From positions 18,734,974-18,798,973 of the forward strand of contig NC_135259.1 of the NCBI RefSeq assembly GCF_964204865.1: 64,000 bases of DNA, read 5' to 3'. This stretch comes from Styela clava (Eukaryota; Chordata; Ascidiacea; Stolidobranchia; Styelidae). The notes below the pieces were generated by a model. It did no database searches. It saw only the letters and a program-made list of their open reading frames with translations, and was not told the DNA's origin. The number at the start of each line of letters is the position of its first letter. The stretch's first letter is position 1. The translations under genes and the position numbers were made by a program. This document shows positions 32,029 to 43,276 of this stretch, piece by piece.

Positions 32029-32275
32029 ATATGTTCTATTGAATATACTCAGCCAATTTCATTAAGACTCTTACAGTAATTGTCTTCAAGAAGGAAGTTG
32101 TGAAATGTTATTTTTTTAACTAAGAGAGTACTTTTTTCACTCAATCTGCATTAAATTACATTGGTTTTAAATGATTTTCTCAACACAACAAAACACATAA
32201 TTTATACATTTAAGAAAGAATTACATGAAGTATTTAAAATACTGACCTCGAAGACAGCATGGATATTAGTTCAGT

Positions 32276-32347
32276 AAAGAGATGGACTAGGCGTTAGGAT
32301 TTCAGGCTCTCACCCATGCGGCCCGGGTTCTAATCCCGGTCTGGGAA
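32276..32347 (+). pseudogene. CTC Glu-like unit, 5' acceptor lost
   Basis: Short form. Upstream reads tcagtaaagagatgg. Confidence 0.8.
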
Positions 32348-32704
32348 ACTCTTTAATACCAAATATTATAAATTTTTGATTTCTTTCAGAAGGATCATTA
32401 GTGAGGTTTTATATGTCAAATCATTGATTGTTACAGTTGTTAAAGCGACAGTGACTGGGTAGGTTGTTCGTGAAGAACCATGTGGCCATTACAGTGTCAG
32501 CTTTATAATAAATTAATTTTGAATAGCAATAGTTTTTCAGTGATATTTTCAACATAAAACAAAGACATCAACTGTATACAGAAGACAGAAGTACATGAAG
32601 TATTTCAAATACTGACGAAGAAAACTACGCAGATATTACTTCAGTAGCGCTACATTGAGGTAACACCAATTTATTAGATAATACTTCTGCCAAAGTAATC
32701 GGAT

Positions 32705-32774
32705 TCCCAGATGGTCTAGGGGTTAGGATTCCTGGCTTTCACCCAGAGGCCCGGGTTCATTCCCGGTCTGGGAA
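32705..32774 (+). pseudogene. tRNA-Glu(TTC)-like, two deletions
   Basis: 70 nt: cagaggccc and ggttcattcc. Confidence 0.82.
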
Positions 32775-33087
32775 TCTTTTCTCCAAACAAAGATCAGGTC
32801 AGTTTTAGTTTTGAAACGACAGAAAGATAATGGTGAAGCTTTACACTTTAGGCTGTATTTCTAGAGTGACTAAAGGTTATATTACCTTAACAAAAACTTT
32901 CCAGAATGTTAATAATGGGGTTTAACCTGATGATTTATCGATTTAACTATTGTTGTTGTTATGGAGGATGATCATAAAGATGCATGCAACCATGGCAATG
33001 TCATGAGTACAATAATATAACAGCACAACACTTTCACCTAACTTCAAGTCACGTGTCATTCTTTGAGATTAACGGTTAAAAAGACAC

Positions 33088-33161
33088 TGGCCAGTACGGG
33101 GATCGAACCCGCGACATTCGCGTTATTAGCACGACGCTCTAACCAACTGAGCTAACCGGCC
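33088..33161 (-). tRNA. tRNA-Ile-AAT: tRNA-Ile(AAT), consensus
   Basis: Identical to the reference Ile copy. Confidence 0.94.
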
Positions 33162-33437
33162 ATATGTCCTATTGAATATACTCAGCTAATTTCATTGAGA
33201 CATTTCATTTTATATTTTAGCTTTCATTTATTAATTGTGTGAAGAAACAGTAGAGGAACGAGATAGCATCTTTCAGTTACGAAGTACTAAATTCTGTCAG
33301 CGACATTTGTTTTTGTAGTATCTGTTTGACTCTAGGAAACAGAAATTAAAGATAGACTTGCTATTCCTTAATATTAAATGGATTTCATCCGAGAGAACAC
33401 ACAGATAGAAAGGATTCATTTTTTAAATAATAGACAG

Positions 33438-33529
33438 CGTCCCTGGGTGGGCTTCAACCACCAACCTTCCGGTACCCATCAGTATAAGAAGTAACAGCCG
33501 AACGCGCTGACCGATTGTGCCACAGAGAC
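33438..33529 (-). pseudogene. tRNA-Asn(GTT)-like, T-loop C56 lost
   Basis: ggcttcaacc on +, A12-C23, intron change (agaagtaac). Relative of 18535..18626. Confidence 0.72.
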
Positions 33530-33675
33530 CGACACGGACTATGGTTTGTTAATTTGTTTTTATAAAAGATTCGAAATGTCAAATATTTTTTGGTAATCTG
33601 CATTAAATTACATTGGTTTTAATTGATTTTCTCAACACAACAAAACACATATTTTATACATTTAAGAAAGAATTA

Positions 33676-33747
33676 CATGAGATGGTCTAGGCGTTAGGAT
33701 TTCAGGCTCTCACCCATGTGGCCCGGGTTCTAATCCCGGTCTGGGAA
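33676..33747 (+). pseudogene. CTC Glu-like unit, 5' acceptor lost
   Basis: As 29663 but with gatggtctag, so the D-stem base T11 matches true Glu. catgtggccc in the variable region. Confidence 0.8.
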
Positions 33748-34104
33748 ACTCTTTAATACCAACTATTATAAATTTTTGATTTCTTTCAGAAGGATCATTA
33801 GTGAGGTTTTATATGTCAAATCATTGATTGTTACAGTTGTAAAAGCGACAGTGACTGGGTAGGTCGTTCGTGAAGAACCATGTGGCCATTACAGTGTCAG
33901 CTTTATAATGAATTATTTTTGAATAGCAATAGTTTTTTAGTGATATTTCCAACATAAAACAAAGACATCAACTGTATACAAAAGACAGAATTACATGAAG
34001 TATTTCAAATACTGACAAAGAAAACTACGCGGATATTACTTCAGTAGCGCTACATTGAGGTAACACCAATTTATTAGATAATACTTCTGCCGAAGTAATC
34101 GTAT

Positions 34105-34176
34105 TCCCAGATGGTCTAGGGGTTAGGATAGCTGGCTTTCACCCAGGCGGCCCGGGTTAGATTCCCGGTCTGGAAA
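34105..34176 (+). pseudogene. tRNA-Glu(TTC)-like, degenerate
   Basis: ggatagctgg breaks the anticodon stem. T loop TTAGATT lacks C56. Acceptor tctggaa mismatches base 2. Confidence 0.8.
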
Positions 34177-34237
34177 TCTTTTCTTCAGTCAAAGATCAGG
34201 TCAGTTTTAGTTTTGAAACGTCAGAAAGAGAATGGTG

Positions 34238-34259
34238 AAAAAAAAATAAAGATAAAAAG

Positions 34260-34297
<38 letters not shown>
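34238..34297. repeat. A-rich tract inserted in spacer type 1
   Basis: The usual ggtgaagctttacac is replaced by ggtga, about 60 nearly pure A with a few t and g, then tttacac. Only this copy in the array has it. Confidence 0.9.
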
Positions 34298-34299
<2 letters not shown>

Positions 34300-34544
34300 A
34301 CACTTTGGGCTGTATTTCTCGAGTGACTAAAGAATATATTACCTTAACAAAAACTTTCCAGAATGTGATTATTGGGGTTTAACCTGATAAGGTATCGATT
34401 TAACTGTTGTAGTTGTTAAGGAGGATGATCGTAAAGATGCATGCAAATATGGGAAAGTCACGAGTACAATAATATAACAGCACAACACTTTCACCTAACT
34501 TCAAGTCACGTGTCATTCTTTGAGATTAACGGTTAAAAAGACAC

Positions 34545-34618
34545 TGGTCAGTACGGGGATCGAACCCGCGACATTCGCGTTATTAGCACGAAGATCTAAC
34601 CAACTGAGCTAACCGGCC
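34545..34618 (-). pseudogene. tRNA-Ile(AAT)-like, D stem broken
   Basis: cacgaagatctaac on + disrupts the D and anticodon stems. C3-A70 too. Confidence 0.65.
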
Positions 34619-34865
34619 ATATGTTCTATTGAATATACTCAGCCAATTTCATTAAGACTCTTACAGTAATTGTCTTTAAGAAGGAAGTTGTGAAATGTTA
34701 TTTTTTTAACTAAGAGAGTACTTTTTTCACTCAATCTGCATTAAATTACATTGGTTTTAAATGATTTTCTCAACACAACAAAACACATAATTTATACATT
34801 TAAGAAAGAATTACATGAAGTATTTAAAATACTGACCTCGAAGACAGCATGGATATTAGTTCAGT

Positions 34866-34937
34866 AGAGAGATGGACTAGGCGTTAGGATTTCAGGCTCT
34901 CACCCATGCGGCCCGGGTTCTAATCCCGTTCTGGGAA
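34866..34937 (+). pseudogene. CTC Glu-like unit, 5' acceptor lost
   Basis: Short form, with cccgttctggg in the T stem. Confidence 0.8.
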
Positions 34938-35294
34938 ACTCTTTAATACCAAATATTATAAATTTTCGATTTCTTTCAGAAGGATCATTAGTGAGGTTTT
35001 ATATGTCAAATCATTGATTGTTACAGTTGTAAAAGCGACAGTGACTGGGTAGGTTGTTCGTGAAGAACCATGTGGCCATTACAGTGTCAGCTTTATAATA
35101 AATTAATTTTGAATAGCAATAGTTTTTCAGTGATATTTTCAACATAAAACAAAGACATCAACTGTATACAGAAGACAGAAGTACATGAAGTATTTCAAAT
35201 ATTGACGAAGAAAACTACGCAGATATTACTTCAGTAGCGCTACATTGAGGTAACACCAATTTATTAGATAATACTTCTGCCAAAGTAATCGGAT

Positions 35295-35364
35295 TCCCAG
35301 ATGGTCTAGGGGTTAGGATTCCTGGCTTTCACCCAGGGGCCCGGGTTCATTCCCGGTCTGGGAA
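35295..35364 (+). pseudogene. tRNA-Glu(TTC)-like, two deletions
   Basis: 70 nt: caggggccc and ggttcattcc, as in 32705. Confidence 0.82.
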
Positions 35365-35677
35365 TCTTTTCTCCAAACAAAGATCAGGTCAGTTTTAGTT
35401 TTGAAACGACAGAAAGATAATGGTGAAGCTTTACACTTTAGGCTGTATTTCTAGAGTGACTAAAGATTATATTACCTTAACAAAAACTTTCCAGAATGTG
35501 ATTAGTGGGGTTTAACCTGATAATTTATCGATTTAACTGTTGTAGTTGTTAAGGAGGATGATCGTAAAGATGCATGCAAATATGGGAAAGTCACGAGTAC
35601 AATAATATAACAGCACAACACTTTCACCTAACTTCAAGTCACGTGTCATTCTTTGAGATTAACGTATAAAAAGACAC

Positions 35678-35762
35678 TGCTCAGTACGGGGATCGAACCC
35701 GCGACATTCGCGTTACTAGCACGACGCTCTAACGGTAGTCTACCCAACTGAGCTAACCGCTA
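35678..35762 (-). pseudogene. Ile-derived unit with D-loop palindrome and anticodon AGT
   Basis: Anticodon loop CTAGTAA, so the triplet is AGT (Thr). Acceptor ACTGAGC. GGTAGTCTACC insertion intact. Confidence 0.78.
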
Positions 35763-35810
35763 ACCGCTTAGCTAATTTATTAGTTAATACTTTTGCAAAA
35801 GTAATCGGAT

Positions 35811-35882
35811 TCCCAGATGGTCTAGGGGTTAGGATTCCTGGCTTTCACCCAGGCGGCCCGGGTTCGATTCCCGGTCTGGGAA
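35811..35882 (+). tRNA. tRNA-Glu-TTC: tRNA-Glu(TTC), consensus
   Basis: Identical to the reference copy. Confidence 0.95.
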
Positions 35883-36195
35883 ACTTTTCTCCAAACAAAG
35901 AGCAGGTCAGTTTTAGTTTTGAAACGTCAGAAAGATAATGGTGAAGTTTTACACTTTAGGCTCTATTTCTAGAGTGACTAAAGAATATATTACCTTAACA
36001 AAAACTTTCCAGAATGTTATTAATGGGGTTTAATCTGATAATTTATCAATTTAACTATTGTAGTTGTTATGGAGGATGATCATGAAGATGCATGCAACCA
36101 TGGCAATGTCATGAGTACAATAATATAACAGCACAACACTTTCACCTAACTTCAAGTCACGTGTCATTCTTTGAGATTAACGGTTAAAAAGACAC

Positions 36196-36269
36196 TGGCC
36201 AGTACGGGGATCGAACCCGCGACATTCGCGTTATTAGCACGACGCTCTAACCAACTGAGCTAACCGGCC
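36196..36269 (-). tRNA. tRNA-Ile-AAT: tRNA-Ile(AAT), consensus
   Basis: Identical to the reference Ile copy. Confidence 0.94.
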
Positions 36270-36545
36270 ATATGTCCTATTGAATATACTCAGCTAATTT
36301 CATTGAGACATTTCATTTTATATTTTAGTCACCATCTATTACTTGTGTGAAGAAACAGTAGAGGAACGAGATAGCATCTTTCAGTTACGAAGTACTAAAT
36401 TCTGTCAGCGACATTTGTTTTTGTAGTATCTGTTTGACTCTGGGAAACAGAAATTAAAGATAGACTTGCTATTCCTTAATAATAAATGGACTTCATCCGA
36501 GGGAACACACAGATAGAAAGGATTCAATTTTTAAATAATAGACAG

Positions 36546-36637
36546 CGTCCCTGGGTGGGCTTGAACCACCAACCTTTCGTTACCCATCAGTATAAGAGGT
36601 AACAGCCGAACGCGCTGACCGATTGTGCCACAGAGAC
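36546..36637 (-). tRNA. tRNA-Asn-GTT: tRNA-Asn(GTT) with intron, stem defect
   Basis: tttcgttaccc on + breaks the anticodon stem on its 3' side. A12-C23. Confidence 0.65.
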
Positions 36638-36835
36638 CGACACGGACTATGGTTTGTTAATTTGTTTTTATAAAAGATTCAAAATTTCCAATATTTTTTG
36701 GTAATCTGCATTAAATTACATTGGTTTTAAATGATTTTCTCAACACAACAAAACACATAATTTATACATTTAAGAAAGAATTACATGAAGTATTTAAAAT
36801 ACTGACCTCGAAAAAGGGATGGATATTAGTTCAGT

Positions 36836-36907
36836 AGAGAGATGGACTAGGCGTTAGGATTTCAGGCTCTCACCCATGCGGCCCGGGTTCTAATCCCGGT
36901 CTGGGAA
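36836..36907 (+). pseudogene. CTC Glu-like unit, 5' acceptor lost
   Basis: Short form, following cctcgaaaaagggatgg. Confidence 0.8.
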
Positions 36908-37263
36908 ACTCTTTAATACCAAATATTATAAATTTTTGATTTCTTCAGAAGGATCATTAGTGAGGTTTTATATGTCAAATCATTGATTTTTACAGTTGTA
37001 AAAGCGACAGTGACTGGGTAGGTTGTTCGTGAAGAACCATGTGGCCATTACAGTGTCAGCTTTATAATAAATTAATTTTGAATAGCAATAGTTTTTCAGT
37101 GATATTTCCAACATAAAACAAAGACATCAACTGTATACAGAAGACAGAAGTACATGAAGTATTTCAACTACTGACGAAGAAAACTACGCGGATATTACTT
37201 CAGTAGCGCTACATTGAGGTAACACCAATTTATTAGATAATACTTCTGCCAAAGTAATCGTGT

Positions 37264-37335
37264 TCCCAGATGGTCTAGGGGTTAGGATTCCTGGCTTTCA
37301 CCCAGGCGGCCCGGGTTCGATTCCCGGTCTGGGAA
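37264..37335 (+). tRNA. tRNA-Glu-TTC: tRNA-Glu(TTC), consensus
   Basis: Identical to the reference copy. 5' flank aatcgtgt. Confidence 0.95.
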
Positions 37336-37648
37336 ACTTTTCTTCAAGCAAAGATCAGGTCAGTTTTAGTTTTGAAACGTCAGAAAGATAATGGTGAAGC
37401 TTTACACTTTAGGCTGTATTTCTAGAGTGACTAAAGATTATATTACCTTAACAAAAACTTTCCAGAATGCTATTAATGGGGTTTAACCTGATAATTTATC
37501 GATTTAACTGTTGTAGTTGTTAAGGAGGATGATCATAAAGATGCATGCAACCATGGCAATGTCACGAGTACAATAATATAACAGCACAACACTTTCACCT
37601 AACTTCAAGTCACGTGTCATTCTTTGAGATTAACGGTTAAAAAGACAC

Positions 37649-37722
37649 TGGCCAGTACGGGGATCGAACCCGCGACATTCGCGTTATTAGCACGACGCTC
37701 TAACCAACTGAGCTAACCGGCC
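37649..37722 (-). tRNA. tRNA-Ile-AAT: tRNA-Ile(AAT), consensus
   Basis: Identical to the reference Ile copy. Confidence 0.94.
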
Positions 37723-37997
37723 ATAATTCCTATTAAATATACTCAGCAAATTTCATTGCGACATTTCATTTAATATTTTAGTCACCATCTATTAATGGTG
37801 TGAAGAAACAGTAGAGGAACGAGATAGCATCTTTCAGTTACGAAGTACTAAATTCGGTCAGCGACATTTGTTTTTGTGGTATCTGTTTGACTCTAGGAAA
37901 CAGAAATTAAAGATAGACTTGCTATTCCTTAATATTAAATGGATTTCATCCGAGGGAACACACAGATAGAAAGGATTCATTTGTAAATAATAGACAG

Positions 37998-38089
37998 CGT
38001 CCCTGGGTGGGATTGAACCACCAACCTTTAGGTACCCATCAGTATAGTAGGTAACAGCCGAACGCGCTGATCGATTGCGCCACAGAGAC
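37998..38089 (-). tRNA. tRNA-Asn-GTT: tRNA-Asn(GTT) with intron, variant
   Basis: D stem intact (gcgcc on +). One anticodon-stem mismatch (tttaggtaccc), D-loop G19 changed (ctgatcg), and a changed intron (agtatagtagg). Confidence 0.68.
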
Positions 38090-38288
38090 CGACACGGAAT
38101 ATGGTTTGTTAAATTGTTTTCATAAAAGATTCAAAATGTCCAATATTTTTGGGTAATCGGCATTAAATTACATTGGTTTTAAATGATTATCTCAACACAA
38201 CAAAACACATAATTTATACATTTAGGAAAGAATTACATGGAAGTATTTAAAATACTGACCTCGAAGACAGCATGGATATTAGTTCAGT

Positions 38289-38353
38289 AGAGAGATGGAC
38301 TAGGCGTTAGGATTTCAGGCTCTCACCCATGCGGCCCGGGTTCTATCTGGGAA
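38289..38353 (+). pseudogene. CTC Glu-like unit, doubly truncated
   Basis: 5' acceptor lost, and seven bases deleted in the T arm (ttctatctggg). Confidence 0.82.
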
Positions 38354-38709
38354 ACTTTTTATACCAAATATTATAAATTTTTGATTTCTTTCAGAAGGAT
38401 CATTAGTGAGGTTTTATATGTCAAATCATTGATTGTTACAGTTGTAAAAGCGACAGTGACTGGGTAGGTTGTTCGTGAAGAACCATGTGGCCATTACAGT
38501 GTCAGCTTTATAATATATTAATTTTGTATAGCAATAGTTTTTCAGTGATATTTCCAACATAAAACAAAGACATCAACTGTATACGGAAGACAGAAGTACA
38601 TGAAGTATTTCAACTACTGACGAAGAAAACTACGCGGATATTACTTCAGTAGCGCTACATTGAGGTAACACCAATTTATTAGATAATACTTCTGCCAAAG
38701 TAATCGTGT

Positions 38710-38781
38710 TCCCAGATGGTCTAGGGGTTAGGATTCCTGGCTTTCACCCAGGCGGCCCGGGTTCGTTTCCCGGTCTGGGAA
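38710..38781 (+). tRNA. tRNA-Glu-TTC: tRNA-Glu(TTC), A58 lost
   Basis: T loop TTCGTTT: the near-invariant A58 is T, hitting the B box. Rest consensus. Confidence 0.55.
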
Positions 38782-38926
38782 ACTTTTCTTCAAGCAAAGA
38801 TCAGGTCAGTTTTAGTTTTGAAACGTCAGAAAGCTAATGGTGAAGCTTCACACTTTAGGCTGTATTTCTCGAGTGACTAAAGAATATATTACCTCAACAA
38901 AAACTTTCCAGAATGTGATTAGTGGG

Positions 38927-39162
38927 GTTTAACCTGATAATTTATCGATTTAACTGTTGTAGTTGTTAAGGAGGATGATCATAAAGATGCATGCAATCAT
39001 GGCAATGTCACGAGTACAATAATATAACAGCACAACACTTTCACGTTTAACCTGAAAATTTATCGATTTAACTGTTGTAGTAGTTAAGGAGGATGATCGT
39101 AAAGATGCATGCAACCATGGCAATGTCACGAGTACAATAATACAACAGCACAACACTTTCAC
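38927..39162. repeat. 118-bp spacer tandem duplication
   Basis: gtttaacctga begins at 38927 and again at 39045. The two 118-bp halves of spacer type 1 differ by a few bases. The duplication makes a 70-codon minus-strand frame that I do not regard as a gene. Confidence 0.85.
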
Positions 39163-39213
39163 CTAACTTCAAGTCAGGTGTCATTCTTTGAGATTAACGG
39201 TTAAAAAAGACAC

Positions 39214-39287
39214 TGGCCAGTACGGGGATCGAACCCGCGACATTCGCGTTATTAGCACGACGCTCTAACCAACTGAGTTAACCGGCC
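39214..39287 (-). tRNA. tRNA-Ile-AAT: tRNA-Ile(AAT), D-stem mismatch
   Basis: gagttaacc on + changes G10 to A. The 5187-bp duplicate at 44401 is consensus here. Confidence 0.65.
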
Positions 39288-39320
39288 ATATGTTCTATTG
39301 AATATACTCAGCCAATTTCA

Positions 39321-39501
39321 TTAAGACTCTTACAGTAATTGTCTTCAAGAAGGAAGTTGTTTAAATGTTATTTTTTTAACTAAGAAAGTACTTTTTTCAC
39401 ACGAGTCAAAAGCGCTGATAGGAGAGTGCTAAAATCGCCGTTGGGCTATTCCTTATGGAAAAGTGGAATCCGTCAAAGCATATAGAGTGAGGGAGAAGTT
39501 T
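39321..39501. repeat. ~180-bp unrelated insertion in spacer type 2
   Basis: Sequence from aagactcttacag to gagggagaagtt interrupts spacer type 2 between ttcatt and tttcatttgat. I do not recognise it. Its left ~80 bp also occurs at 19768, 24870, 26061, 32062 and 34642, where it joins directly to tcaatctgcatt downstream of the missing Asn gene. Confidence 0.7.
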
Positions 39502-39735
39502 TTCATTTGATATTTTAGTCACCATGGATTATTTGTGTGAAGAAACAGTAGAGGAACGAGATAGCATCTTTCAGTTACAAAGTACTAAATTCTGTCAGCA
39601 ACATTTGTTTTTGTAGTATCTGTTTGACTCTAGGTAACAGAAATTAAAGATAGACTTGCTATTCCTTAATATTAAATGGATTTCATCCAAGGGAACACAC
39701 AGATAGAAAGGATTCATTTTTTAAATAATAGACAG

Positions 39736-39827
39736 CGTCCCTGGGTGGGCTTGAACTACCAACCTTTTGGTACCAATCAGTATAAGAGGTAACAGCCGAA
39801 CGCGCTGACCGATTGTGCCACAGAGAC
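39736..39827 (-). tRNA. tRNA-Asn-GTT: tRNA-Asn(GTT) with intron, several changes
   Basis: gaactaccaa in the T stem, ccttttggtaccaatcag over anticodon stem and intron, A12-C23. Confidence 0.6.
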
Positions 39828-40052
39828 CGACACGGACTGTGGTTTGTTAATTTGTTTTTATAAAAGATTCGAAATTTCCAATATTTTTTGGTAATCTGCA
39901 TTAAATTACATTGGTTTTAAATGATTTTCTCAACACAACAAAACACATAATTTATACATTTAAGAAAGAATTACATGAAGTATTTAAAATACTGACCTCG
40001 AAGACATCATGGATATTAGTTCAGTGGAGAGAGTAGGTCATTTCTGCCGATA

Positions 40053-40124
40053 TCCCAGATGGACTAGGCGTTAGGATTTCAGGCTCTCACCCATGCGGCC
40101 CGGGTTCTATTCCCGGCCTGGGAA
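40053..40124 (+). pseudogene. CTC Glu-like unit
   Basis: Full acceptor with one change (cccggcctggga). Confidence 0.76.
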
Positions 40125-40479
40125 ACTCTTTATACCAAATATTTTAAATTTTTGATTTCTTTCAGAAGGATCTTTAGTGAGGTTTTATATGTCAAATCAT
40201 TGATTGTTACAATTGCAAAAGCGACAGTGACTGAGTAGGTTGTTCGTGAAGAACCATGTGGCCATTACAGTGTCGCTTTATAATAAATTAATTTTGGATA
40301 GGAATAGTTTTTCAGTGATATTTCCAACATAAAACAAAGACATCAGCCGTATACAGAAGACAGAAATACATGAAGTATTTCAAATACTGACGAAGAAAAC
40401 TACGCGGATATTACTTCAGTAGCGCTACATTGAGGTAACACCAATTTATTAGATAATACTTCTGCCAAAGTAATCGTAT

Positions 40480-40551
40480 TTCCAGGTGGTCTAGGGGTTA
40501 GGATTCCTGGCTTTCACCCGGGCGGCCCGGGTTCGATTCCCGGTCTGGAAA
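40480..40551 (+). tRNA. tRNA-Glu-TTC: tRNA-Glu(TTC) with compensated acceptor change
   Basis: 5' strand TTCCAGG and 3' strand TCTGGAA: the C2-G71 pair has become T2-A71 on both sides. A7 to G gives a G-T wobble. Anticodon stem CCTGG/CCGGG keeps pairing through T-G. Despite five changes all stems still form. Confidence 0.8.
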
Positions 40552-40864
40552 AGTTTTCTTCAAACAAAGATCAGGTCAGTTTTAGTTTTGAAACCTCAGA
40601 AAGATAATGGCGAAGCTTTACACTTTGGGCTGTATTTCTCGAGTGACTAAAGAATATATTACCTTAACAAAAACTTTCCAGAATGTGATTAGTGGGGTTT
40701 AACCTGATAATTTATCGATTTAACTGTTGTAGTTGTTAAGGAGGATGATCGTAAAGATGCATGCAAATATGGGAAAGTCACGAGTACAATAATATAACAG
40801 CACAACACTTTCACCTAACTTCAAGTCACGTGTCATTCTTTGAGATTAACGTATAAAAAGACAC

Positions 40865-40949
40865 TGCTCAGTACGGGGATCGAACCCGCGACATTCGCGT
40901 TACTAGCACGACGCTCTAACGGTAGTCTACCCAACTGAGCTAACCGCTA
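40865..40949 (-). pseudogene. Ile-derived unit with palindrome and anticodon AGT, duplicate
   Basis: 5187-bp duplicate of 35678..35762. Confidence 0.78.
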
Positions 40950-40997
40950 ACCGCTTAGCTAATTTATTAGTTAATACTTTTGCAAAAGTAATCGGAT

Positions 40998-41069
40998 TCC
41001 CAGATGGTCTAGGGGTTAGGATTCCTGGCTTTCACCCAGGCGGCCCGGGTTCGATTCCCGGTCTGGGAA
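40998..41069 (+). tRNA. tRNA-Glu-TTC: tRNA-Glu(TTC), consensus
   Basis: Identical to the reference copy. Confidence 0.95.
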
Positions 41070-41382
41070 ACTTTTCTCCAAACAAAGAGCAGGTCAGTTT
41101 TAGTTTTGAAACGTCAGAAAGATAATGGTGAAGTTTTACACTTTAGGCTCTATTTCTAGAGTGACTAAAGAATATATTACCTTAACAAAAACTTTCCAGA
41201 ATGTTATTAATGGGGTTTAATCTGATAATTTATCAATTTAACTATTGTAGTTGTTATGGAGGATGATCATGAAGATGCATGCAACCATGGCAATGTCATG
41301 AGTACAATAATATAACAGCACAACACTTTCACCTAACTTCAAGTCACGTGTCATTCTTTGAGATTAACGGTTAAAAAGACAC

Positions 41383-41456
41383 TGGCCAGTACGGGGATCG
41401 AACCCGCGACATTCGCGTTATTAGCACGACGCTCTAACCAACTGAGCTAACCGGCC
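41383..41456 (-). tRNA. tRNA-Ile-AAT: tRNA-Ile(AAT), consensus
   Basis: Identical to the reference Ile copy. Confidence 0.94.
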
Positions 41457-41732
41457 ATATGTCCTATTGAATATACTCAGCTAATTTCATTGAGACATTT
41501 CATTTTATATTTTAGTCACCATCTATTACTTGTGTGAAGAAACAGTAGAGGAACGAGATAGCATCTTTCAGTTACGAAGTACTAAATTCTGTCAGCGACA
41601 TTTGTTTTTGTAGTATCTGTTTGACTCTGGGAAACAGAAATGAAAGATAGACTTGCTATTCCTTAATAATAAATGGACTTCATCCGAGGGAACACACAGA
41701 TAGAAAGGATTCAATTTTTAAATAATAGACAG

Positions 41733-41824
41733 CGTCCCTGGGTGGGCTTGAACCACCAACCTTTCGTTACCCATCAGTATAAGAGGTAACAGCCGAACGC
41801 GCTGACCGATTGTGCCACAGAGAC
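41733..41824 (-). tRNA. tRNA-Asn-GTT: tRNA-Asn(GTT) with intron, stem defect
   Basis: Duplicate of 36546..36637 with the same tttcgttaccc change. Confidence 0.65.
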
Positions 41825-42022
41825 CGACACGGACTATGGTTTGTTAATTTGTTTTTATAAAAGATTCAAAATTTCCAATATTTTTTGGTAATCTGCATTA
41901 AATTACATTGGTTTTAAATGATTTTCTCAACACAACAAAACACATAATTTATACATTTAAGAAAGAATTACATGAAGTATTTAAAATACTGACCTCGAAA
42001 AAGGGATGGATATTAGTTCAGT

Positions 42023-42094
42023 AGAGAGATGGACTAGGCGTTAGGATTTCAGGCTCTCACCCATGCGGCCCGGGTTCTAATCCCGGTCTGGGAA
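42023..42094 (+). pseudogene. CTC Glu-like unit, 5' acceptor lost
   Basis: Duplicate of 36836..36907. Confidence 0.8.
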
Positions 42095-42450
42095 ACTCTT
42101 TAATACCAAATATTATAAATTTTTGATTTCTTCAGAAGGATCATTAGTGAGGTTTTATATGTCAAATCATTGATTTTTACAGTTGTAAAAGCGACAGTGA
42201 CTGGGTAGGTTGTTCGTGAAGAACCATGTGGCCATTACAGTGTCAGCTTTATAATAAATTAATTTTGAATAGCAATAGTTTTTCAGTGATATTTCCAACA
42301 TAAAACAAAGACATCAACTGTATACAGAAGACAGAAGTACATGAAGTATTTCAACTACTGACGAAGAAAACTACGCGGATATTACTTCAGTAGCGCTACA
42401 TTGAGGTAACACCAATTTATTAGATAATACTTCTACCAAAGTAATCGTGT

Positions 42451-42522
42451 TCCCAGATGGTCTAGGGGTTAGGATTCCTGGCTTTCACCCAGGCGGCCCG
42501 GGTTCGATTCCCGGTCTGGGAA
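42451..42522 (+). tRNA. tRNA-Glu-TTC: tRNA-Glu(TTC), consensus
   Basis: Identical to the reference copy. 5' flank has cttctaccaaag. Confidence 0.95.
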
Positions 42523-42835
42523 ACTTTTCTTCAAGCAAAGATCAGGTCAGTTTTAGTTTTGAAACGTCAGAAAGATAATGGTGAAGCTTTACACTTTAGG
42601 CTGTATTTCTAGAGTGACTAAAGATTATATTACCTTAACAAAAACTTTCCAGAATGCTATTAATGGGGTTTAACCTGATAATTTATCGATTTAACTGTTG
42701 TAGTTGTTAAGGAGGATGATCATAGAGATGCATGCAACCATGGCAATGTCACGAGTACAATAATATAACAGCACAACACTTTCACCTAACTTCAAGTCAC
42801 GTGTCATTCTTTGAGATTAACGGTTAAAAAGACAC

Positions 42836-42909
42836 TGGCCAGTACGGGGATCGAACCCGCGACATTCGCGTTATTAGCACGACGCTCTAACCAACTGAGC
42901 TAACCGGCC
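42836..42909 (-). tRNA. tRNA-Ile-AAT: tRNA-Ile(AAT), consensus
   Basis: Identical to the reference Ile copy. Confidence 0.94.
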
Positions 42910-43184
42910 ATAATTCCTATTAAATATACTCAGCAAATTTCATTGCGACATTTCATTTGATATTTTAGTCACCATCTATTAATGGTGTGAAGAAACAGTA
43001 GAGGAACGAGATAGCATCTTTCAGTTACGAAGTACTAAATTCGGTCAGCGACATTTGTTTTTGTGGTATCTGTTTGACTCTAGGAAACAGAAATTAAAGA
43101 TAGACTTGCTATTCCTTAATATTAAATGGATTTCATCCGAGGGAACACACAGATAGAAAGGATTCATTTGTAAATAATAGACAG

Positions 43185-43276
43185 CGTCCCTGGGTGGGAT
43201 TGAACCACCAACCTTTAGGTACCCATCAGTATAGTAGGTAACAGCCGAACGCGCTGATCGATTGCGCCACAGAGAC
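43185..43276 (-). tRNA. tRNA-Asn-GTT: tRNA-Asn(GTT) with intron, variant
   Basis: Duplicate of 37998..38089 with the same variants. Confidence 0.68.

Noticed and set aside
38950-39162. 70-codon minus-strand frame with a signal-peptide-like start (also 44137..44349)
   Set aside because: Created by the 118-bp spacer duplication. The frame is internally repetitive and absent from ordinary modules.
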